From assembly GCA_021108075.1 (NCBI GenBank), contig JAIORP010000096.1, positions 1-60,910 of the forward strand: a DNA stretch of 60,910 nt, in the 5' to 3' direction. This document shows, in pieces, positions 36,415 through 45,376 of the stretch. The notes under the pieces are model-generated. The model was not told the DNA's origin. It worked only from the letters and a program-made list of their open reading frames with translations, and made no database searches. The first letter of the stretch is position 1. The number at the start of each line of letters is the position of its first letter. Origin of the DNA: Candidatus Omnitrophota bacterium. GTDB taxonomy: Bacteria > Omnitrophota > Gorgyraeia > Zapsychrales > Zapsychraceae. The translations under genes and the position numbers were made by a program.

Positions 36415-37429
36415 AAAAATGGAACAAAATTCAGAATTAATTTTATACACGGCCCCGGACGGGGCAACAAAACTTCAGGTGCAACTGGAGGATGAAACCG
36501 TCTGGTTGACACAAGAACAGATGGCGATACTTTTTGGTAAAGGCAGAACAACCATAACAGAGCATATAGGAAACATTTTTAAAGAAGGTGAACTAAATGA
36601 AAAAGAGGTGTGTCGGGATTTCCGACATACCACTCAACACGGTGCAATTGAAGGAAAAACACAAGTAAAGCAGGTAAAACATTATAATCTTGATGTCATA
36701 ATATCAGTTGGTTACAGAATAAAATCAAAGCAAGGAACAAAATTTCGCCAATGGGCAACCAAAAGGATCCATGAATACATTGTAAAAGGTTTTACAATGG
36801 ATGATGATCGGCTGAAGCAAGAGGGGGCGAAATTAAGATATTTTGAGGAACTTTTACAAAGAATCCGTGATATACGGAGCAGTGAAAGGAATTTTTACCA
36901 GAAAGTAACCGATATTTACGCGACCAGTATTGATTATCAAAAAGATGACAGATTAACACAAGAGTTTTTTGCAACAGTGCAAAACAAAATACATTATGCG
37001 GTTCATGGTCAAACTGCTGCAGAAATGATAAATGAAAGAACAGACGCCGATAAACCATTTTTGGGACTTACCAATTTTAAAGGCAAGTATATAACCACTC
37101 GTGATATTAGTATTGCCAAAAATTACCTTTCAGAAGAAGAATTAAGGCAACTGAATCTTATTGTGTCAATGTATCTTGATTTTGCCGAACTCCAGGCAAC
37201 AAACGGCAGATTAATGAAAATGCGTGACTGGATACAAAAATTAGATGATTTTTTAAAAATAAGTGAAAAAGAACTTTTAACAAATGCAGGAAAAATCAGC
37301 CACAAGAAAGCCATTGAAAAAGCAAAATTGGAATACGATAAATACAGAAAAGCAGAAGATAAAAAATATATCTCCGATTTTGATTGTGAGGTTAAAAAAT
37401 TAATGAAAAAAGATGATAAAAATCCATAA
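36404..37429 (+). CDS. RhuM-family protein
   Basis: 341 residues with the RhuM pattern: ETVWLTQEQMAILFGKGRTT (helix-turn-helix-like), TITEHIGNIFKEGEL, HYNLDVIISVGYRIKSKQGT, FRQWATKRIHEYIVKGF, and a Fic-like downstream region (KIHYAVHGQTAAEMI). RhuM proteins are common mobile cassette cargo of unclear function. ATG 36404 or ATG 36419 could start it. The stop lies inside attC site 2, typical for a gene cassette. Confidence 0.85.
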   Translation: MENKKMEQNSELILYTAPDGATKLQVQLEDETVWLTQEQMAILFGKGRTTITEHIGNIFKEGELNEKEVCRDFRHTTQHGAIEGKTQVKQVKHYNLDVIISVGYRIKSKQGTKFRQWATKRIHEYIVKGFTMDDDRLKQEGAKLRYFEELLQRIRDIRSSERNFYQKVTDIYATSIDYQKDDRLTQEFFATVQNKIHYAVHGQTAAEMINERTDADKPFLGLTNFKGKYITTRDISIAKNYLSEEELRQLNLIVSMYLDFAELQATNGRLMKMRDWIQKLDDFLKISEKELLTNAGKISHKKAIEKAKLEYDKYRKAEDKKYISDFDCEVKKLMKKDDKNP

Positions 37430-37505
37430 CAAATCACTGCGCACCGACCAGATTTACCGCCTAAAAAGCGGCGGCAAATCTGGCGGGGGAGCTCAGTCGT
37501 TATGC
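37424..37505 (+). repeat. attC-like site 2
   Basis: Left core CCATAACAAATCACTGCGC and right core GAGCTCAGTCGTTATGC. The terminal CATAAC/GTTATG are inverted, and the middle GATTTACCGCC ... GGCGGCAAATC forms a long imperfect stem. Good fit to an integron attC. Confidence 0.85.
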
Positions 37506-37514
37506 TAAAATATA

Positions 37515-38087
37515 ATGAAGAAAATTATACTCACAATAATGGTTATTTTTTTATCAACTTGCTCAATAGCGTTTGGTTCTGGATGGCATGATTATCAAAT
37601 GGAAATAGGTGATGGATATAGCCTTTTTCGCAATAATAGCATGGATGTGGGCATCGGGAAAAAAGATAACAGCATAATTTTATTCCCTATGGATTATGAA
37701 GGTATTGGGCCGGTTACTAGTTACCAAATTTCTGTCGCTTACATTTTGACTAAAAATAAAGGAAGAAAAGATAGGAATTTATTTGAGGGGGATACATCTG
37801 AAGAAATTGATAATAACAAAGATTTCTTCTTTATACTGCAAAAGAAGGATAACGGCGTTTTCGGTCCCTACAAAGAAATAGAATTTGAAAAGGTCGCAAA
37901 AGAAAAAGGAATAGAAATTAAAGAATGGATTATTCCTAAGAATCCAAATTATTGGAGACCTCTTCTTGGGAATTTAATGTTTATTGCCCTCTCTATCCCC
38001 ATATTGATGATAAGATTTTTTTATATAACAATTCCTTTATTATTTTTTATCGGGTGGATTATTTTTAATAAATTAAAAAAAGCATAA
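37515..38087 (+). CDS. Exported cassette protein of unknown function, 190 aa
   Basis: Signal peptide (KKIILTIMVIFLSTCSIAFG) and a C-terminal two-helix membrane region (LLGNLMFIALSIPILMI, FFYITIPLLFFIGWIIF). The middle opens WHDYQMEIGDGYSLFRNN with IGKKDNSIILFP, a compact beta domain reminiscent of DUF3997-like small proteins; this is tentative. Lies between two attC-like sites, so it is a complete one-gene cassette. AT-rich. Confidence 0.6.
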   Translation: MKKIILTIMVIFLSTCSIAFGSGWHDYQMEIGDGYSLFRNNSMDVGIGKKDNSIILFPMDYEGIGPVTSYQISVAYILTKNKGRKDRNLFEGDTSEEIDNNKDFFFILQKKDNGVFGPYKEIEFEKVAKEKGIEIKEWIIPKNPNYWRPLLGNLMFIALSIPILMIRFFYITIPLLFFIGWIIFNKLKKA

Positions 38088-38156
38088 CAAGCCAATAGAG
38101 CGGGTTTTACTCCACAGCTTCGCTGCTCCGTAAAACCGCTCACTTCCGTGTTATGT
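38082..38156 (+). repeat. attC-like site 3
   Basis: Left GCATAACAAGCC and right CCGTGTTATGT are inverted cores. The centre GCGGGTTTTACTCC ... CCGTAAAACCGC is a strong imperfect stem with loop AGCTTCGCTGC. A clear attC. Confidence 0.88.
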
Positions 38157-38169
38157 TGAAAAATAAAAT

Positions 38170-38544
38170 ATGTTAAACATAAAAGAAGATATTATTTCAA
38201 AAATTAATGATGACACCTTGACAGAACACCGCCATGACAATCTAGGATTAAAATCATCTTGGGATCAAGATTGCGGCAAAAAGATAAGCGCACTAGCTAA
38301 CAAAAACACGAATAAGACTAATTGGTTATGTGTTGGGATTAATGATTACGGACAAATAATCGGAAACAATGAATCTTGGGCAAAAAGTACAGAAAACAAC
38401 ATTTCTCAACATCTCAATCGCTACCTTGACCCATATCAAACATTCAAGACTGTTACCTGTCACGTTTTAAATTCAAAATGGTTTATTATAATTGAATTTA
38501 AGAATCCTGGAGCAGTTGTAGACTGGAACCAGAAAGCCTTCTAA
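38170..38544 (+). CDS. AlbA-like (Schlafen AlbA_2) DNA-binding domain protein, short
   Basis: 124 residues with the AlbA_2 pattern: EHRHDNLGLKSSWDQDCG, ISALANKNTNKTNWLCVGIND and WFIIIEFKNPGAVV. It ends at TAA 38544, just after the domain. A neighbouring frame stays open to 38689 with sensible residues (RGYVIPRDLRALAALGGTKS), so the gene may be frameshifted near 38540 or be followed by a second small gene. First gene of a cassette after attC site 3. Confidence 0.65.
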   Translation: MLNIKEDIISKINDDTLTEHRHDNLGLKSSWDQDCGKKISALANKNTNKTNWLCVGINDYGQIIGNNESWAKSTENNISQHLNRYLDPYQTFKTVTCHVLNSKWFIIIEFKNPGAVVDWNQKAF

Positions 38545-38682
38545 GTATCATCGCGGGTATGTCATTCCTAGAGATTTAAGAGCGTTGGCGGCTTTAGGCG
38601 GCACTAAATCTGCCCAGACAATGAGTTCACAGTTGTTATACGAAATAATTATAGAAATTAATCAATGGAGGAGAATATGTGA

Positions 38683-39057
<375 letters not shown>

Positions 39058-39062
39058 TTTGC

Positions 39063-39131
39063 GTATAACAAGCGCATGCACGCGGATTTCGCCGACGCGC
39101 TGCGGGCCGATGGTGATGCGCCGGCGTTAAA
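39063..39131 (+). repeat. attC-like site 5 (right core altered)
   Basis: Left GTATAACAAGCGCATGCACG and right GGTGATGCGCCGGCGTTA flank CGCGGATTTCGCCGACGCGC. The right core reads GTTAAAA instead of the expected GTTATAC, so the site is probably worn. It closes the cassette array. Confidence 0.7.
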
Positions 39132-39290
39132 AAAATAGATTAATGAATGAAATGCGAAAATGGGAATAATTTGAAAGCGAGGTGAGCAAGTACAATTAAG
39201 GGGTTTAGAGGGATAAAAACAACGAAGAACTTTTTTCGTTTTTAACAAGTTAGAGTCTCTTTTTAATGTTTTAAATGAAATGGAGGTAAA

Positions 39291-40049
39291 ATGATTATGA
39301 AAATGTTTAGACAAATTTTTATTGGTCTTGTTTTAGTGTGCAGTTTTTTTGTCGGGCAAGCGCGGGCATCATTATTTTATGATGATTTTAATTCAGGATT
39401 AGATTTAGATGTATGGGAAAAAGAATATATTGGTTCTTCAACATGGACCTGGCAACCGGATGGTTATATTACAGCAGGAACTCATTGGAATCTCCCTGAT
39501 AGAATGTTAGATATCGTAACAAAAAAGGATGATTTTTCGGACTTCGTTTTCACATGGGAGATGCGAGCAAATAGCGAAGTGTATCATGATGATAGAAGAT
39601 GGGCGCATTTTAGAAGTAACAATGATTTTCCTTATGTCGATGGATATTTTGTGCATACGACTGTACAATATGCGTATACTGGTAAAGATAGCCTCTGGTT
39701 TGGAAAAATGAATCCAGATAATACAATAACTTGGTTAGATGGTGTTGATCTTGGTTTCAATTTTTTTCAGTTGCGGCAATGGTATAATTATAAACTTCTA
39801 GCCGATGGAAATGAGTTTAAAGTAAAGACTTGGAAACAAGGTACGGTTGAACCGGATACGTGGCTTTTAAGTGCTTCAGACCCTGACAATACGTATACAC
39901 AAGGACGAATTGGTTTTGGAAATTACTGGCAGGCTGATACATTTATTGATAACCCAACAGTTGGACTTGTTCCCGAACCGGTATCAATGTTACTTTTTGG
40001 ATCGGGTTTTTCGGTTTTATTTGGCTTTAGGAGAAGGAAAAACGTTTAG
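39291..40049 (+). CDS. PEP-CTERM protein, exosortase substrate
   Basis: Signal peptide (FRQIFIGLVLVCSFFVGQARA), then a LamG/concanavalin-like beta domain opening LFYDDFNSGLDLDVWEKEY. The C-terminus is a classic PEP-CTERM tripartite signal: VPEP, hydrophobic SMLLFGSGFSVLFGF, then RRRKNV. It should be sorted by an exosortase, usually in organisms that make exopolysaccharide. GGAGG precedes ATG 39291 (ATG 39297 also possible). It lies just outside the last attC-like site. Confidence 0.85.
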   Translation: MIMKMFRQIFIGLVLVCSFFVGQARASLFYDDFNSGLDLDVWEKEYIGSSTWTWQPDGYITAGTHWNLPDRMLDIVTKKDDFSDFVFTWEMRANSEVYHDDRRWAHFRSNNDFPYVDGYFVHTTVQYAYTGKDSLWFGKMNPDNTITWLDGVDLGFNFFQLRQWYNYKLLADGNEFKVKTWKQGTVEPDTWLLSASDPDNTYTQGRIGFGNYWQADTFIDNPTVGLVPEPVSMLLFGSGFSVLFGFRRRKNV

Positions 40050-40099
40050 AATTTCATCGATAACAGGAACGGCCAACATTTGGTCAGGTGAGCTTAAAT

Positions 40100-40320
40100 G
40101 TGTGCGCCGAGCATGCTTTATGACTAATGGGTGGAAGTCCCTGACCATGTAGATAGAGCGGAAGGTTAGCGAAACCCCAAAGGTGCAACCGTGAGGTTGG
40201 GTCCGGAGGAAGGGGTTAGCAAAAGTGCGGGCTGATGGACAAGAACCTGATATGAGGTGTGACGTATTCTGAGACGAGCTGGCACGTGACAGCGAAGTCT
40301 TTTCGATCTATTAAAGATGC
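40100..40320 (+). mobile_element. Group II intron, truncated 5' part (domain I)
   Basis: Starts GTGTGCGCCGAGCATGC, the usual 5' splice boundary and domain I start. It continues with GGGTGGAAGTCCC, GGTGCAACCGTGAGGTTGGG, TCCGGAGGAAGG, AACCTGATATGAGGTGTGAC and CGTGACAGCGAAGTC, all typical domain I segments in order. No reverse transcriptase gene and no domain V (GAGCCGTATG-type) follow, so it is a 5' relic. It sits 50 bp after the PEP-CTERM gene and close to the attC array; some group IIC introns target attC sites. Confidence 0.8.
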
Positions 40321-40472
40321 GTTTTATTAGTCAGGCAGCTATGTGCGGACAGTAGTAAAGCTTACATCGGGAGGTCTTGCCGGCATGTACAAAATAAGCG
40401 GCACCGGTATCATCTCAGCAGCCGATGGCCTTTTTTGTTGCTGTTTCTGTCGTTGTATGTCATGCTCAAGTT

Positions 40473-40593
40473 ATACCAAATCCAGTAATGACTTGTTTTA
40501 TTGCAATTTTAATATTCTCGCTATTTGTACAATTATTTATTGGAGTGAATCTCCTCTGAGCTCTTCTCCGAGGAGATTCACCGGAATTGGTAT
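40473..40593 (+). repeat. R1 variant carrying an R2 hairpin
   Basis: Left end ATACCAAATCCAGTAATGA, right end CACCGGAATTGGTAT. The right arm holds GTGAATCTCCTC ... GAGGAGATTCAC, which is the R2 hairpin. The repeat ends only 21 bp before the marR-like ATG and abuts its ribosome-binding site. Confidence 0.8.
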
Positions 40594-40614
40594 TATCACA
40601 CGGAGGATAATGTT

Positions 40615-41085
40615 ATGTCAAAATTAAGCCGGTTTGGTGTCCGGTCAAGGGAAGATAGTCATTTTGAAGAAGTCATTTATGGCCTCGCTCTTGTTTACAA
40701 TATCATGAATAATCATTTGTCAAATTTTTTAAAAGAGTTTCATTTGAGCCCGGGGAAATTTAACATTCTTTTGACGGTCAAACATCAAGGCAAACAAGAG
40801 GGGATAAGCCAGGTCGATATTAGTAAGCATTTGATCGTTACACCTTCAAATATGACAAAATTGATTGATAAATTAGAAAAAGAAGGTTTGGTCTCCCGTT
40901 CCGCGATGGAAAATGACAGACGTGTTAATATTATCAACATCACGCCGGAAGGGTCGAGTTTGTTAGATCAGGTTTGGCCGGGGTATCAATCCCGTCTTAA
41001 GGCCCTGGTTTCCGGGTTAACAGATGAAAAACAAAAGAAACTTGCGGGGTTGCTGCTGGAATGGTTTGAGCACTTGAGCCCTTAA
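40615..41085 (+). CDS. MarR-family transcriptional regulator
   Basis: 156 residues. The winged helix has the recognition region VDISKHLIVTPSNMTKLIDK (about residues 63-82), LEKEGLVSRSAMENDRRVNI (wing, with the DRR typical of MarR) and ITPEGSSLLDQV. ACGGAGG precedes ATG 40615. It may regulate itself and the hydrolase 66 bp downstream. The R1 variant lies where its promoter and operator would be. Confidence 0.88.
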   Translation: MSKLSRFGVRSREDSHFEEVIYGLALVYNIMNNHLSNFLKEFHLSPGKFNILLTVKHQGKQEGISQVDISKHLIVTPSNMTKLIDKLEKEGLVSRSAMENDRRVNIINITPEGSSLLDQVWPGYQSRLKALVSGLTDEKQKKLAGLLLEWFEHLSP

Positions 41086-41151
41086 TAAAATATTTTTATA
41101 GTGCGATCACTAAAATGGACCCTTTGACCTTTATTTGTTTTTGCCTTTTTT

Positions 41152-42033
41152 ATGTTAAAGAAAATTTTTTCTCACATTCATGATTCCTTTCGTCGTGAAG
41201 GTCACGCTAAGTCTTTTTCAAAGTCGGTGGCCCTGGTCCTTTTTTTCCTGTTTTGTGTCGGGTGCTGCAGTATTAATCCGGTGACAAGAATGGAACAGAA
41301 AATGATTTTCCACCCCGATAAGACATTGGACCGTTCTCCTGAGGATATCGGTCTTTTCTATGAAGACATCTTTTTTTATACCAAAGACAAGATTCAATTA
41401 AATGGATGGTTTATCCCCGCAGAGCAAGCGGAGAAGACGGTCTTATTTTTTCACGGCAATGCGGGAAATATTTCCCATCGTTTAGAAATCATTGATTTTT
41501 TTCACCGCCTGAACATGAATGTTTTTATTATTGATTATCGCGGCTATGGTAAAAGCGCGGGGAATCCTTCTGAGAAAGGCCTATACAAAGACGCAAGGGC
41601 CAGTTATGACTATTTGATACATCGTCCGGATATTGACCCGGAGAAGATCATTGTGTACGGGAAATCGCTCGGTGGTGTTGCCGCGATTGATTTAGCCGCA
41701 AACATTCGTGTTTCCGGCCTGATCGTCGACTCTTGTTTGACATCTGCTAAGATGATGGCTGCAAGAATGGCTCCAGGGATCCCATCTTTTCTTTTAACGG
41801 CGCGGCTGGATTCTATTAATAAGATCCAGAGTGTTCTTTGTCCTAAACTATTTATTCACAGCCCGCAGGATGAGGTTATCCCGTATCAGATGGGCCGCGA
41901 GCTTTATGAGAAAGCTCAAGCCCCTAAGAAGTTTTTAAAGATCCACGGGGGGCATAATGATGGCTTTCACATATCTGGAACTGAGATTCAACGAGAAGTA
42001 AAAGCTCTGCTGAATCAAGTGGATCGGGAATAA
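41152..42033 (+). CDS. Alpha/beta hydrolase lipoprotein (BEM46-like)
   Basis: N-terminal hydrophobic helix with lipobox-like FCVGCC (Cys about 42). The hydrolase domain has TVLFFHGNAGNISHR (oxyanion HGN), IDYRGYGKSAGNPSE, the nucleophile elbow YGKSLGGVAAIDL (Ser about 171), the acid in HSPQDEVIPY and the His in HGGHNDGF. A complete catalytic triad. Family members are esterase- or peptidase-like proteins of uncertain substrate. Confidence 0.8.
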   Translation: MLKKIFSHIHDSFRREGHAKSFSKSVALVLFFLFCVGCCSINPVTRMEQKMIFHPDKTLDRSPEDIGLFYEDIFFYTKDKIQLNGWFIPAEQAEKTVLFFHGNAGNISHRLEIIDFFHRLNMNVFIIDYRGYGKSAGNPSEKGLYKDARASYDYLIHRPDIDPEKIIVYGKSLGGVAAIDLAANIRVSGLIVDSCLTSAKMMAARMAPGIPSFLLTARLDSINKIQSVLCPKLFIHSPQDEVIPYQMGRELYEKAQAPKKFLKIHGGHNDGFHISGTEIQREVKALLNQVDRE

Positions 42034-42079
42034 TATTAATTAACCCGGAAAGTCTAAAAAAGAAAGCTAAGGTCCAGAT

Positions 42080-42493
42080 ATGCAATTGTGCAGCGCTTGT
42101 TTGTTGGGAATCTGTTGTCGATATGATGGTAAGAGCAAACCGAATAAGAAGGTGTTAAGCCTGCTGAAAGAAGATGTTCTTATTCCTGTTTGTCCGGAGC
42201 AGTTAGCTGGTTTGCCGATCCCCCGGGGGCCTTTTGAAAGAAAAGATGAACAGGTTTTTCATCAGGATGGAACAGATTTTACGGCTGAATTCAAACGCGG
42301 GGCTAAAGAAGTTTTAAAGATCGCCCAATTATATGATATTAAAAAAGCGATATTTAAACAGCGCAGTCCTTCCTGCGGTTGTGGCCAGATATATGATGGC
42401 CGATTTACGGGGACGGTTATTAAAGGCGACGGCATCACGACTCAATTGCTAAAGCAGCATGGAATGGAAGTGTGTATGGAAGAAGATATTTGA
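42080..42493 (+). CDS. DUF523-family protein
   Basis: 137 residues with the family Cys signature: CSACLLGICCRYDGKSK at the N-terminus, VCPEQLAGLPIPRGP, and the C-terminal KQRSPSCGCGQIYDG. The conserved Cys suggest metal or cluster binding; the function of DUF523 is unknown. Start at ATG 42080. TTAACCCGGAAA just upstream (42040-42051) resembles an R3 end. Confidence 0.88.
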   Translation: MQLCSACLLGICCRYDGKSKPNKKVLSLLKEDVLIPVCPEQLAGLPIPRGPFERKDEQVFHQDGTDFTAEFKRGAKEVLKIAQLYDIKKAIFKQRSPSCGCGQIYDGRFTGTVIKGDGITTQLLKQHGMEVCMEEDI

Positions 42494-42530
42494 TCCGTTG
42501 TGATGGGCCGTGTTATAATCTCGGGTAACA

Positions 42531-42615
42531 ATACCAAATCCATGAATGAAGTGTTCTATTTCAATTCTGATATTTTCGCTAAAACGCCGAGAAAAATAGA
42601 ATCGGTTTTGGTATA
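42531..42615 (+). repeat. R1 variant, right arm deleted
   Basis: Starts ATACCAAATCCATGAATGAA and contains TTTTCGCTAAAACGCCGAGAAAA. It ends at CGGTTTTGGTATAATT after losing most of the right arm. 19 bp before the next ATG, same orientation. Confidence 0.75.
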
Positions 42616-42634
42616 ATTATTTTAATACAACGCG

Positions 42635-43336
42635 ATGAAAAAAAATCAGACATTAAAAACGAGTGAAGTTCAGAAGACAATCTGGCAGCTGCACTTAAGG
42701 ATCAGTGACCGCTTTCCGAATTCTTCTCTCGTTCAGGCAGCCAAGCAGTTGCACGGGATAGCGAAAGAAACAGACAAGATTATCTCCTGGATCTCTTCGC
42801 CTAATTATTTATTAAGAATAGGGATCTATAGCCTCATCATTATCGTGGCCCTTGTTTTGGGTTTATCTGTATCGCAGATGAATTTTGCAGTCAGGAATAT
42901 AACGTTCATTGATTTTATTCAAGTATCCGAATCCGCTTTAAATGAAATGGTCTTTATTGTCGCCGGGATGATATTTTTAGTCACACTTGAAAACCGGCGG
43001 AAGAGGAAACGTGTTATATCATCGATTAATAATTTAAGAAGCATTGCCCATTATGTTGACGCCCTACAGCTGACAAAAGACCCCGACGCCTGCATTCAAA
43101 TATCCAAACCAACCCGGAATTCTCCTCATCGTGACCTGAATGCGTACGACCTTGGCCGATATTTAGATTATTGTTCTGAATTGTTGTCTTTAATCAGCAA
43201 ATTAGGTTTTTTGTATGTGCAAAGTTTTGAAGATCCTATCGCGAATGAGGCGTCGAATGATCTGGAGAGCTTAACAACGGGTTTATCCGGTAAAATTTGG
43301 CAGAAAATTATGATCCTTCGCTCGAAGGAATCATGA
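42635..43336 (+). CDS. Conserved membrane protein, 233 aa
   Basis: A soluble N-terminus of ~60 residues is followed by two membrane helices (IGIYSLIIIVALVLGLSVS and ALNEMVFIVAGMIFLVTL). A basic cluster (ENRRKRKRVISSINNLR) and the conserved IAHYVDALQLTKDP segment follow. The C-terminal half is helical and cytoplasmic. It resembles a conserved uncharacterised family in several Gram-negative phyla. Function unknown. Confidence 0.65.
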   Translation: MKKNQTLKTSEVQKTIWQLHLRISDRFPNSSLVQAAKQLHGIAKETDKIISWISSPNYLLRIGIYSLIIIVALVLGLSVSQMNFAVRNITFIDFIQVSESALNEMVFIVAGMIFLVTLENRRKRKRVISSINNLRSIAHYVDALQLTKDPDACIQISKPTRNSPHRDLNAYDLGRYLDYCSELLSLISKLGFLYVQSFEDPIANEASNDLESLTTGLSGKIWQKIMILRSKES

Positions 43337-43615
43337 TGGACGTCGTGGTTGGTTTTTCGTTAAGGGCGCGTTGCCGCAAATAAAAGGATAATGTGTTTGA
43401 ATGAATTTTTTAGTTCCATCGGAATCCTCGGGTGATCTTCCTGGCTGATTGCCTTTCATCTCGTATTAAACAGCCTTTGTTTGGCGTTCCCTTAAGAAAC
43501 AACGGATGAGAGAACAGCTATCTTTTGGCGCTGTTTTCGGAAGATGGTCATGAATGATTGTGGACTGATTCGTTATTTGAAATATCCTCAAAGATTGAAT
43601 GGGGATGGATTTATA

Positions 43616-43697
43616 ATACCAAATCCATTAATAAATTGTTCTATCTTAATTCTGAAAAGCAGAATTGGTTTTGGTCATTATTTAATGGAATTGGTAT
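43616..43697 (+). repeat. R1 foldback repeat, full length (82 bp)
   Basis: Consensus copy from ATACCAAATCCATTAATAAA to TTATTTAATGGAATTGGTAT with central AATTCTG-AAAAG-CAGAATT. It lies 42 bp before the methyltransferase start. The 279 bp before it (43337-43615) hold no recognised gene. Confidence 0.95.
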
Positions 43698-43739
43698 AAC
43701 CGGTGGAATGCGTCAGCTGGATCCCTATAAGGATTTCCT

Positions 43740-44561
43740 ATGAAAAATTATAATAAAAATAAAGGCATAAAATTTTCTGATGTCGCTAGATATTATGAAG
43801 AAACGTCGTTGGTCCAGAATGAAGCGGGTGCGATATTATTTGATTTGGTTGATGTTCAACCGCATGACTGCGTTTTAGACCTGGGTTGCGGTCCAGGGCA
43901 TTTAACCGCTAAGATCGCACAGCGAACAACACGCAAAGTGCTGGGCTATGACCGTTCAGAGGGCATGGTTCGAAAAGCTCAAGAAAAATACGGCGGGGAA
44001 CGCATGGAATTTTATTTGCGCGATGTTGAAGAGATGACAGATCAAGAGCGTTTCGGTCTTATTTTTTGTAATTCAGCTTTTCATTGGTTTAAGGATTCCA
44101 AAAAAGCGCTGGCATACTGTTATCGTAGCCTTAAAAAAAATGGACGAATCGGGATACAGGCCCCGGGTAGCCGTGATTATTCTCCCCAGTTTATACGCGC
44201 GGTCAACAGCATTCGTAACAATCCTAAAACAAGGGAAATTTTTCGTCATTTTCGGTCTCCATGGGTGTTCTTTGATTGTGCTGAAGATTATCAGAAATTA
44301 TTTGAGTCCGTCGGGTTTAATGTTCATTATTGTGAAATTCGGACGTTGCGTGCGGTATATTCATTGGATAAAATATATGATATTTTCTGTTCGGGTGCTG
44401 CTGTGGGGTATTTAAACCATCAGCATTATAATGTTCCGATTGATGAGCAATATCCGCGTGATGTTTTAGCCGTCTTCAAGCAATCGATTCAAGAACAGGC
44501 TGAGGGGCAGGATTGTTTAACGCTTTGTTTTAACCGGATTTATTTATTAGCCATAAAATGA
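43740..44561 (+). CDS. Class I SAM-dependent methyltransferase (BioC/trans-aconitate type)
   Basis: 273 residues. Motif I is VLDLGCGPGHLTAKIA (about residues 43-58), motif II is LGYDRSEGMVRKA, motif III is IFCNSAFHWFKDSKKALAYC, followed by LKKNGRIGIQAPG. The NSAFHWF segment is typical of the BioC and Tam subgroup. Biotin synthesis is possible, but no bio neighbours are present. Start ATG 43740, downstream of an R1 repeat. Confidence 0.82.
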   Translation: MKNYNKNKGIKFSDVARYYEETSLVQNEAGAILFDLVDVQPHDCVLDLGCGPGHLTAKIAQRTTRKVLGYDRSEGMVRKAQEKYGGERMEFYLRDVEEMTDQERFGLIFCNSAFHWFKDSKKALAYCYRSLKKNGRIGIQAPGSRDYSPQFIRAVNSIRNNPKTREIFRHFRSPWVFFDCAEDYQKLFESVGFNVHYCEIRTLRAVYSLDKIYDIFCSGAAVGYLNHQHYNVPIDEQYPRDVLAVFKQSIQEQAEGQDCLTLCFNRIYLLAIK

Positions 44562-44662
44562 CAGCGCTTTTTAAGGTTCGGGAGTATAATATTTTGATAC
44601 TGTTGCTTTAACGCGCGGGTTTAGATGGGCATTGTGGGGAGATAGAAAAAAAGGAGGTTCAG

Positions 44663-45112
44663 ATGCATTTAGCCGGTGCTGGGCGCAGATTTTTAGCTTT
44701 TCTTGTTGATATGTTTTTAATCGGGATCATTGTTTTTGCTATTTGTTTTCGGTTTTTCGGTTTAGATGTTGTTTTTAAAGAGTATCAGGAAAATCGAAGC
44801 AATGTGGATTGTCATATGCGTTTTGAACTTTCCAAACAAATGGTGAACCTTGTCTCTTACGTTATCTGGCTTGTCTTGTCGTGTTTTATGGATTGTTCTA
44901 AGTATCAGGGCACGCCGGGTAAAAGAATGTTGAACATCAGGGTTGTGACCGGACATAGCGAGAGGATTTCTTTCGGGCAGTCTATTATCCGTAATTTTTT
45001 TAAACTTTTTTCTACGGCGTTTTTCGGGTTGGGTCTTTTGTCCATTAGTTTTTCTAAAGATCAACAGGGCTGGCATGATATGATCAGCAAGTGTTTTGTG
45101 ATCCGCGATTAA
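44663..45112 (+). CDS. RDD-family membrane protein
   Basis: The RDD signature is visible: AGAGRRFLAFLVDMFLIGII at the N-terminus (R and D in helix 1), the SKYQGTPGKRMLNIRVV motif before helix 3, and QGWHDMISKCFVI at the end. Three or four membrane helices. Family role uncertain (transport or ion exchange suggested for some members). AAAGGAGG precedes ATG 44663. Confidence 0.85.
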   Translation: MHLAGAGRRFLAFLVDMFLIGIIVFAICFRFFGLDVVFKEYQENRSNVDCHMRFELSKQMVNLVSYVIWLVLSCFMDCSKYQGTPGKRMLNIRVVTGHSERISFGQSIIRNFFKLFSTAFFGLGLLSISFSKDQQGWHDMISKCFVIRD

Positions 45113-45131
45113 TCCATCTGCAAGGAACATT

Positions 45132-45160
45132 TTGACATTCCGGAGATTGTCGGTTATACT
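45132..45160 (+). promoter_or_regulatory. Strong sigma70-type promoter of the ilvB leader
   Basis: TTGACA (45132-45137), 17-nt spacer, TATACT (45155-45160). This is a near-consensus promoter 20 bp after the RDD stop. A transcript from about 45167 would include both leader peptides, both terminators and ilvB. Confidence 0.8.
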
Positions 45161-45203
45161 TTTAAAAGTTAAGATCTTAAAAATATTATTTACGGTAAAC
45201 ATA

Positions 45204-45275
45204 ATGAAATTAAAAGGATCAATACACAATTTAACCGTCGTCCATGTCGTAGGTCTCGGTCTGTGTTTGCCGTAA
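45204..45275 (+). CDS. Leader peptide 1 of the acetolactate synthase gene, 23 aa
   Basis: ATG 45204 to TAA 45275. Residues 12-22 read VVHVVGLGLCL: four Val and three Leu within eleven codons, after a neutral start (MKLKGSIHNLT). The stop is 20 bp before terminator 1. Rich in the end products of the downstream enzyme's pathway, as in known ilv attenuation peptides. No strong ribosome-binding site is seen (ACGGTAAAC upstream). Role inferred from composition and position. Confidence 0.6.
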   Translation: MKLKGSIHNLTVVHVVGLGLCLP

Positions 45276-45295
45276 GGTATGGAATTGGTTTTTCA

Positions 45296-45332
45296 GCCCC
45301 TGTCGGTGGAGACACTGACAGGGGCTTTTTTT
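45296..45332 (+). terminator. Intrinsic terminator / attenuator 1
   Basis: Perfect 9-bp stem GCCCCTGTC / GACAGGGGC with a 12-nt loop, followed by seven T (45326-45332). Confidence 0.88.
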
Positions 45333-45376
45333 ATGAATATTTTATCAACCGCGGTACGTCACAAAGGAATCATAGA

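Noticed and set aside
38557..38641. A fourth attC-like site (GTATGTC ... GTTATAC with a partial stem)
   Set aside because: The left core is poor and the stretch reads as plausible coding sequence in one frame, so the resemblance may be chance.
43558..43743. Short open frame across the R1 copy at 43616
   Set aside because: It is a translation of the repeat; the same residue string recurs at other R1 copies such as 59800 and 21650.
45263..45376. Longer version of leader peptide 2 starting upstream
   Set aside because: It would run through terminator 1 and lacks a ribosome-binding site; ATG 45377 has AAAGGA at good spacing.
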